Source: Anaerolineales bacterium | Lineage (GTDB): Bacteria; Chloroflexota; Anaerolineae; Epilineales; JAANWY01 | Assembly: GCA_018263655.1 (NCBI GenBank) | Contig: JAANWY010000381.1 | Span: forward strand, 1-10,794 | DNA length: 10,794 bases | Direction: 5' to 3' | Shown: positions 6,669-10,794 of the stretch, piece by piece | How the letters are laid out: every line of letters starts with the position of its first letter | Numbering within the stretch: position 1 is the stretch's first letter | Translations under genes and position numbers: made by a program | Notes under the pieces: model-generated | The model's input: the letters and a program-made list of their open reading frames with translations, nothing else | The model's database searches: none | What the model was told of the DNA's origin: nothing

Positions 6669-6810
6669 GTAACCGTTCAGGTGATCTTGAAAACAGACGC
6701 ATAAGGTGACCGGCACTTGCGAAATCGGTCCAAGGACGAGCATACGAGGGTCAGCACAGCCACTTATCGTCAAAAACCGGTTTGGAAGTGCCGGTCACCT
6801 GAACGCTTAC
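6669..6810. mobile_element. Miniature inverted-repeat element, IS66-like ends (copy 3, 142 bp)
   Basis: The left end GTAACCGTTCAGGTGA (6669-6684) and the reverse complement of the right end GTAAGCGTTCAGGTGA (6795-6810) match at 15 of 16. A second inverted pair, GGTGACCGGCACTT, lies at 6705-6718 and 6786-6799. The left arm has about 25 extra bases between two AGGTGA copies (6679-6684 and 6704-6709). The flanks are GACATTAC (6661-6668) and GCACATTAC (6811-6819), an 8-bp duplication with one inserted base. CTTGCGAA in the arm is shared with copy 2. No coding capacity. Confidence 0.75.
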
Positions 6811-6842
6811 GCACATTACAATGCTAAGACTCCAGTGCATGT

Positions 6843-6871
6843 ATTATAGGTCACTTGCCAGACCTTGTCAA
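6843..6871 (-). promoter_or_regulatory. Perfect consensus sigma-70 promoter reading toward the S1 gene
   Basis: On the minus strand the -35 box is TTGACA (6871-6866), the spacer is exactly 17 bases, and the -10 box is TATAAT (6848-6843). Transcription would start near 6836 and run left through two miniature elements toward a terminator at 6323-6271 and the S1 gene, whose start codon is about 690 bases away. Both boxes are exact consensus, which is rare. It is the only candidate of this quality I see upstream of the S1-rpsU pair. Confidence 0.78.
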
Positions 6872-6937
6872 GGACTCGCATTCATTCGCGTAACCAGGGG
6901 GGGAAATAGCGGTTCTAACTATGGCGGCTGTTCGTAG

Positions 6938-7048
6938 CTTGACAATGTCACATTTCGCTGCTGTGGCACGGTCAGGAGACCGGCCACAGCGGTGTTCTGG
7001 CCACAGCGGTGTTAGTGTAGAACATTTGTCTAATGTGACATTGTCAAG
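6938..7048. mobile_element. Miniature inverted-repeat element with CTTGACAATGTCACATT ends (111 bp)
   Basis: The 17-base left end (6938-6954) is perfectly inverted at 7032-7048. GTAG flanks both sides directly (6934-6937 and 7049-7052), consistent with a 4-bp target duplication. Inside are a GCTGTGGC/GCCACAGC hairpin around CGGTCAGGAGACC (6969-6981) and a 15-base direct repeat, GGCCACAGCGGTGTT, at 6982-6996 and 6999-7013. There is no coding capacity. It lies 24 bases past the GH57 stop, so its hairpin could also affect the 3' end of that message. A truncated relative lies at 1428-1452. I cannot name the parent IS family. Confidence 0.72.
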
Positions 7049-7072
7049 GTAGTCAGGCACCTACCGCCGGCC

Positions 7073-9196
7073 TCAATCCTCTGCAATGTGATGGTACTGA
7101 TCGTCAGCCGGCAGCGAATCCAGCTCGTCCCCGTTGTGTCGCAGGCTGGCTCTCAGCCTGGTCCCCGGCACGCCCTCCAGTCCCAGCGCGCTCAGCGGCA
7201 CAACTACTTCCAGAGTTCGTCCAGCGGTGGTTGCCGGCAGTTCCCGCACCAGATCCCGCGTGCCGTTCCGCGAGCGATAAAGCTGAGCACTCGGTTCACC
7301 CGGCGGGATGGCGACCTCCCACCAGCAGCCGTTGCGATTCAGCGCGACGTGGACGGCGTGGCCGTCGAGGTTGGCGGACAGCTCGATCCTCAGCAGCAGA
7401 TCGCTGTTCGTGTAGGCGTACGCCAGACGCTTGAGGTTGGCTGAGGCGCGCTGCATGGCGCCGGGGGCTGCAGCGGGAGTGATCGCACCTGTCCGGTGCC
7501 ATGCCCTGGCGTCGGCTGTTTCAGCCAGAGGGTCCGCGACGCGTGATGTCAAAGCCGGCTCCTCGCGCTTCAGCATCGTCTGCTCCAGCGCCGGCGGCAC
7601 TGGCGTTCCCGTCCGGCGGTACACGGCGGCCAAGTAGGCGCGAAACAATTCGTCGAAGAGGACCTCCTGGTCCGATTGGTTGCGGCTGGAATACCACCAG
7701 AACCAGTCGCTGCTTTCGGCCACGTGCAGGGCGCGCCAAGTTTGCTTGAGATCTTCGGCGTGTAAGCCGGCGTCGGCGCTGGAGGCCCAATCGACCAGAT
7801 GTTGGCGCGTCTTGGCGAGTGCTTTCCAGGCACGGTTCTGGGCCGGCTCGCCGATCCAGGTGCCGAAATCCCCGCCGATCCAGGAACCGGCGGACAACCT
7901 TTCAATCCGCAAACGTGGCGGGTGTTCTTCCAGGTACTCACTCACCGTGACCGGGCGCAAATAGTCTTTCTGGCTCAGCAGGCGGTACAGGTTGCGCAGG
8001 AACACGTCCCCGTTGCTCGCGTAGTGCTCCCAGCAATTCTCGCCGTCCAAGATGATGGGCACCAGGTGCGGGCGCTCCACGTCGCCCAGGTGCTCCCAGA
8101 TCCAGCGGAGCCGGCGGACCAGATCCTCGGCGGCTTCTTGGCCCGTAAACCCTTGATGGTAGACGAAACCGATGCGGTCCGAGAGGGCGTGATCTCGAAA
8201 GATAATCGACAATGGCTCATCGCGACCATCGACCCGCACAGCGTAAGGTTGATAGAGAAACTGCGGGTTCATCACGTGGCTGACTTCGTTGCGATGGATG
8301 CGTGCGCCCACCGAACGAGCCAATCTGTCCTCGTCTGACGCGATCCAGTGAACTTCGTTCGGGATGGCGCACAACATCGCCTGGCTGACGCCGCCTTCGG
8401 AAGGCCACATGCCACGCAGCGGCACGTCGAAATGATCGTGGTAGAAGTCGACGGCATCCTTCGTTTGCCGGCGTGCGTCCTCTGGATATTGGAAGGCCGG
8501 CTGGGGCAACCTCATCCTGGGGCGGGCTTCCAACGCCGAGTTCGTGTCGACCAGCAGGGGTAGGACCGGGTGGTAGTAGGGTGACACCGTGATCTCGATT
8601 TGTCCCCGCTGCTGCAACTCGCGGTACAACGGCAAGATCTCGCCCATCATTTCGCGGGTCACGTCAGCGATGGTTCGAACATCGTCGAGCGTGAAGTTCC
8701 GCCCCTTGTGCACGAGCTGATGCAAGGCCGGGTGGCGTTCCAGCCAGTTGGGATCGATCCAGGCCAGGTTGAACCACGCGGCTAGATCGCGGTAGTCTTG
8801 CTTGCTGAAGGCGCGGGTGTCCTGCTTCGTCGTCTGCCGGCGCCGCAGAAGCTGCGCGTAGCGCGGATACTGGCGGATGATGTCGTGGTGAATGCTGAAA
8901 AAGTGCTCCAGCATGAAGGTCTTTTCTTCCGTCGTCCAACTTTCGCGCAGGCTCAGGTCCAGCCAGCGGTCCTTGGCGTGGCCGCCGGCGTACGCCGTGA
9001 GTTGCTCCAGCAGAGAAGGGGTGAAGTTGAACGTAGCGTGGACGTCGGGGTACTCGGCCAGTACCTCGGCCATGTGGAGATAGTCCTTGGTGCCGTGGAG
9101 CCGTGTCCAGGGGAGGATGAACTCGCCCGTCATTGGCTCTTGGTACACAGGCTGGTGCATGTGCCAGACGAAGGCGACGTAGAGAGGATGGGCCAT
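7073..9196 (-). CDS. GH57 family glycoside hydrolase (alpha-glucan-active, amylopullulanase-like)
   Basis: Glycoside hydrolase family 57 enzymes cut or rearrange alpha-glucans (alpha-amylase, amylopullulanase, branching enzyme, 4-alpha-glucanotransferase) with a retaining mechanism on a (beta/alpha)7 barrel. The five family signatures are recognisable in this 707-residue protein. They include WHMHQP at 11-16, FNFTPSLLEQL at 56-66, GQIEITVSPYYHPVLPLL at 198-215, and GMWPSEGG at 262-269 with the likely nucleophile E267. WIASDED at 284-290 gives D288 as the likely acid/base. ILDGENCWE at 382-390 matches the DxENxWE-type segment of amylopullulanase-like members. The last 100 or so residues form a predicted beta-sandwich-like extension. 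There is no signal peptide, so it is probably cytoplasmic and acts on storage glycogen or imported dextrins. The start is the ATG at 9196 with AGGAG upstream. Exact specificity is unknown. It is a stand-alone gene between two mobile elements. Confidence 0.9.
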   Translation of the reverse strand: MAHPLYVAFVWHMHQPVYQEPMTGEFILPWTRLHGTKDYLHMAEVLAEYPDVHATFNFTPSLLEQLTAYAGGHAKDRWLDLSLRESWTTEEKTFMLEHFFSIHHDIIRQYPRYAQLLRRRQTTKQDTRAFSKQDYRDLAAWFNLAWIDPNWLERHPALHQLVHKGRNFTLDDVRTIADVTREMMGEILPLYRELQQRGQIEITVSPYYHPVLPLLVDTNSALEARPRMRLPQPAFQYPEDARRQTKDAVDFYHDHFDVPLRGMWPSEGGVSQAMLCAIPNEVHWIASDEDRLARSVGARIHRNEVSHVMNPQFLYQPYAVRVDGRDEPLSIIFRDHALSDRIGFVYHQGFTGQEAAEDLVRRLRWIWEHLGDVERPHLVPIILDGENCWEHYASNGDVFLRNLYRLLSQKDYLRPVTVSEYLEEHPPRLRIERLSAGSWIGGDFGTWIGEPAQNRAWKALAKTRQHLVDWASSADAGLHAEDLKQTWRALHVAESSDWFWWYSSRNQSDQEVLFDELFRAYLAAVYRRTGTPVPPALEQTMLKREEPALTSRVADPLAETADARAWHRTGAITPAAAPGAMQRASANLKRLAYAYTNSDLLLRIELSANLDGHAVHVALNRNGCWWEVAIPPGEPSAQLYRSRNGTRDLVRELPATTAGRTLEVVVPLSALGLEGVPGTRLRASLRHNGDELDSLPADDQYHHIAED

Positions 9197-9254
9197 CGGG
9201 GCTCCTATTGTTGGCTACAGTGAGATGTGAGACGTAAAACGTAAAGCGTTGTAA

Positions 9255-9305
9255 ACCTTACTAATCACATACCCCCTAGCACCTTACAAAACCCATACCC
9301 CTAGC
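9255..9305. repeat. Left end of the insertion sequence: tandem 26/25-base repeat
   Basis: Two direct repeats lie head to tail: 9255-9280 and 9281-9305. Both begin ACCTTAC and end with a CATACCCC-CTAGC-like block. The inner one is found again, inverted and with 21 identical bases, at the right end (10640-10660). Repeated end motifs of this kind usually bind transposase. The outer repeat matches the right end only from 9261, so the true tip is near 9255-9261. The remaining bases 9197-9254 hold the GH57 ribosome site and a short ACGTAAA direct repeat. Confidence 0.75.
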
Positions 9306-9320
9306 GCGAAGGACTGACCG

Positions 9321-10556
9321 TCAAGATGGCGGGAGGTCGGTGATGTCAGCGACAGTCAGGTTTTTCGGTGTCAGATGCTTGATCGTCTCTTGCCGTTCGT
9401 CTTCGACAACGAACTCAGCGTGTTCGGGATCGAAGGTGACCTTGACATCTTGGTTGGCATAGGCCCTACCTATGCCATAGCGCTGGCTACCAAGACTCAT
9501 CTGACCGACCTCAGTGACACGCCGCCACCAGTGCTGGGTGGCCAAATATTGGTATACCCGCTCCATCGAAAAGAGTTCCACCTCGCGGTCTGGTGTATAG
9601 GTGCGACGCGGTGTCTCAGCTTCCGGATAGGCGGTTAACGGTGGCCGCCCATTGCAGTCCCGACCGCGCGACGGCAGCTTGCGATTCATCCAATCCAGTT
9701 CTTCATCGCTGACGACTTGAAGCTGAGTCAAATCGTTGAAGGTGCGTCCAAGCACTACCCGGCCATGCCAGGTGCGATGGAAGCGCTCTGAACAGCCATT
9801 GGCCTGGGCGGATGGCGCCAAGTCATGGGCAACACCCAGCCCCACTAACCAGAGTTGAAACAGCGTGGGGAAAGGATGATCGTGATTGCTATTGACCAGC
9901 CGCTTATCCTGGTCAGTTTGGAACCGATCACACAAGCCCCACTGGCTAAACGCCTGGCGCAATGCCGCTTGAACGTCCCGACCGGTGCACTGGCCCGCAG
10001 GGTAGACGAAACTGCCGATCTTGACTGGGGTGAATTCGTCCCGAATGTTGAGCACATCGACTTTGCCCACCCCAGCGACAGGCACCCACTCTTTAAAGTC
10101 TGCTTGCCAGCGTTCATGCGGGGCTTGGGGTGTCGGCCCAGGCTCGGGCTTCACAGCTGGCCGGCGTTTGGTGTGTCGTTGGTACAAGCGATCGCCGAAC
10201 TGAGCCCAGTACTGCTCAATGGTGCTGACCGAGGGCATCGTCTCTTCTGGACGATCCAAGCGCTGGGCCATCCGCGGACGTGCCACGTCAGCGCCCCAGC
10301 CCGGATGCTCTTTCTTGATCCGCAAGCAAGCGAACCGTACAACACCCAGAAACGTGCTCATACGGCCGCCGCGCTCCTTGCGCCCGTCCGGTGGTGCTAA
10401 GGCTGCTCGACCGCCATCGCGATGCCGCCGACACCAGTAGCGAACGCATTCGAAAGACCATCCCGTTTCTTCGGCAATTTCCGGAATGGTATAGCCCGCC
10501 TGTTTGAGATCGACGAAATGATTCCGTTCTGCCACTGTGGTCCGTTTTTGGCCCAC
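9321..10556 (-). CDS. DDE transposase with rve integrase core
   Basis: This 411-residue protein carries out strand cleavage and transfer for the surrounding insertion sequence. A helix-turn-helix lies near 20-45 (GYTIPEIAEETGWSFECVRYW), with a second DNA-binding stretch likely at 66-125. The integrase core supplies the acidic triad: D153 in WQADFKEW, D215 in FQTDQDKR and E257 in ANGCSERF. The 41 residues between the last two acids slightly exceed the classic D-35-E. A basic and aromatic C-terminal domain follows from about 315. The start is a GTG at 10556, preceded by AAGGGAGG with 8 bases between. The stop lies 14 bases inside the left inverted end. The gene is intact. A hairpin overlaps its ribosome site. 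The fold resembles IS481/IS3-type enzymes, but I do not recognise a named family. Confidence 0.88.
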   Translation of the reverse strand: MGQKRTTVAERNHFVDLKQAGYTIPEIAEETGWSFECVRYWCRRHRDGGRAALAPPDGRKERGGRMSTFLGVVRFACLRIKKEHPGWGADVARPRMAQRLDRPEETMPSVSTIEQYWAQFGDRLYQRHTKRRPAVKPEPGPTPQAPHERWQADFKEWVPVAGVGKVDVLNIRDEFTPVKIGSFVYPAGQCTGRDVQAALRQAFSQWGLCDRFQTDQDKRLVNSNHDHPFPTLFQLWLVGLGVAHDLAPSAQANGCSERFHRTWHGRVVLGRTFNDLTQLQVVSDEELDWMNRKLPSRGRDCNGRPPLTAYPEAETPRRTYTPDREVELFSMERVYQYLATQHWWRRVTEVGQMSLGSQRYGIGRAYANQDVKVTFDPEHAEFVVEDERQETIKHLTPKNLTVADITDLPPS

Positions 10557-10568
10557 CAGTTTAGCCTC

Positions 10569-10593
10569 CCTTCCACTCTTACTGTGTGGAAGG
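10569..10593 (-). promoter_or_regulatory. Hairpin overlapping the transposase ribosome-binding site
   Basis: CCTTCCAC (10569-10576) and GTGGAAGG (10586-10593) form a perfect 8-bp stem with a 9-base loop. On the transposase mRNA the 3' arm GTGGAAGG runs straight into GGAGG, so the AAGGGAGG ribosome site is partly buried in the stem. This arrangement would limit translation, especially from read-through transcripts that enter from outside the element, as described for IS10 and IS50. Function is inferred. Confidence 0.6.
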
Positions 10594-10633
10594 AAGGGTA
10601 ACTGAGGTCACCCTTGTGGGCCAACCCGTGTCC

Positions 10634-10679
10634 CGCTAAGGGGTATGGGTTTTGTAAGGTACAAGGGGTATATGATTAG
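10634..10679. repeat. Right inverted end of the insertion sequence
   Basis: The reverse complement of this segment matches the left end 9261-9306: an outer CTAATCATATACCCC block, a TTGT spacer, and a 21-base perfect block (10640-10660), ending TTAGCG. The outer block lacks the ACCTTA start seen on the left, so the two ends are not identical. Confidence 0.78.
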
Positions 10680-10696
10680 GGGTCTACGCGGATTCG

Positions 10697-10738
10697 AGGG
10701 GTAACCCCTTGACGCAGAAAGCCAACTTGGATTAGAAT
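10697..10738 (+). promoter_or_regulatory. Sigma-70 promoter with abutting 13-base palindrome
   Basis: TTGACG at 10709-10714 and TAGAAT at 10733-10738 are 18 bases apart, a good sigma-70 match for the gene starting at 10769. The palindrome AGGGGT-A-ACCCCT (10697-10709) overlaps the first base of the -35 box. It could be an operator or only chance; it is one copy. The IS right end lies 18 bases to the left. Confidence 0.6.
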
Positions 10739-10768
10739 ACAGGGCAAACGAATCCAAGGAGGCGAGAA

Positions 10769-10794
10769 ATGCTGTTGTTGACTGCTCCATCGGA
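10769..10794 (+). CDS. 5' end of an unidentified gene, runs off the window
   Basis: An ATG at 10769 is preceded by AAGGAGG (10756-10762) with an ideal 6-base gap, and a sigma-70 promoter lies just upstream. Only MLLLTAPS is visible, too little to identify the product. It is the only plus-strand gene in the window and points away from the IS and GH57. Confidence refers to a gene being present. Confidence 0.65.

Larger units (their letters stand above)
6271..6836 (-). ncRNA. Candidate structured noncoding transcript or long S1 leader
   Basis: A perfect consensus promoter (6843-6871) would start RNA near 6836. The first strong minus-strand terminator ends near 6271, giving about 565 nt with no convincing protein gene. 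The RNA would contain several long hairpins, because the two miniature elements at 6669-6810 and 6412-6544 fold back on themselves, and a 9-bp stem lies between them. I searched by eye for tmRNA, RNase P, SRP and tRNA hallmarks and found none. Read-through of the terminator would make this the 5' leader of the S1-rpsU message. Both ends are inferred from sequence. Confidence 0.3.
9261..10679. mobile_element. Complete insertion sequence, about 1.42 kb
   Basis: One DDE transposase gene fills most of the element. Long inverted ends lie at 9261-9306 and 10634-10679, with an outer CTAATCA-YATACCCC block, a 4-5 base variable gap and a 21-base perfect block. I see no direct target duplication at the tips, so it is either short, decayed or absent. 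The element lies between the GH57 gene and the divergent gene at 10769. Nothing is broken in the transposase, so it may be a recent arrival. The family is uncertain: IS481-like or an unclassified rve-type group. Confidence 0.82.

Noticed and set aside
6851..7060. 69-codon minus-strand reading frame
   Set aside because: It spans the 6938-7048 element and its terminal repeats; composition looks like translated noncoding DNA.
6150..7072. tRNA, tmRNA, RNase P or SRP RNA in the long gap
   Set aside because: No T-loop GGTTCGAATC-type motif and none of the conserved RNase P, tmRNA or SRP segments were seen on either strand.

Overview
The window is bacterial chromosomal DNA with compact core genes, nearly all read leftwards (minus strand), separated by AT/GC-mixed spacers full of small mobile repeats. 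The core genes (ruvC, yebC, ftsK, rpsU and a three-domain S1 protein) are universal and do not fix the phylum. The large GH57 glucan enzyme, the short FtsK, the S1 protein lacking its first domain and the many palindromic miniature elements fit Chloroflexota (Anaerolineae-like) best. That assignment is an inference; I see no rRNA or tRNA to anchor it.

From the left: two tiny tandem hairpins (1-41), ruvC (74-565) and a YebC-family regulator (644-1399), probably one transcript. Next comes a 325-base spacer (1400-1724) packed with repeats: a 21-base direct repeat, a 19-bp hairpin, one end of a second repeat family, and a 130-bp miniature transposon whose 22-bp hairpin core also looks like a bidirectional terminator. 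ftsK (2397-4550) and a LysE-type exporter (1725-2393) form a unit with only 3 bases between them. rpsU (4794-5000) follows an S1 gene (5082-6149), a translation-related pair.

The 923-base gap 6150-7072 has no convincing protein gene but is rich in structure. Reading leftwards there is a perfect consensus promoter (TTGACA-N17-TATAAT, 6843-6871), two miniature elements of the same family as the one near yebC, and a hairpin plus T-tract terminator at 6271-6323. This is either a very long, attenuated leader for the S1-rpsU unit or a separate noncoding transcript of about 565 nt. A different miniature element (6938-7048) lies just after the GH57 gene.

The three elements at 1537-1666, 6412-6544 and 6669-6810 share ends of the type GTAA-NY-GYTCAGG, are 130-142 bp long and are flanked by near-perfect 8-bp direct repeats. 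Ends starting GTAA with 8-bp target duplications are the hallmark of the IS66 family, so they are probably IS66-derived MITEs.

The right part holds a GH57 glycoside hydrolase (7073-9196) and a full insertion sequence (about 9261-10679). The IS has a DDE transposase, long inverted ends built of tandem repeats, and a hairpin that overlaps the transposase ribosome-binding site. It sits between the GH57 gene and a divergent plus-strand gene, which begins at 10769 behind a clear promoter and ribosome-binding site and runs off the window.
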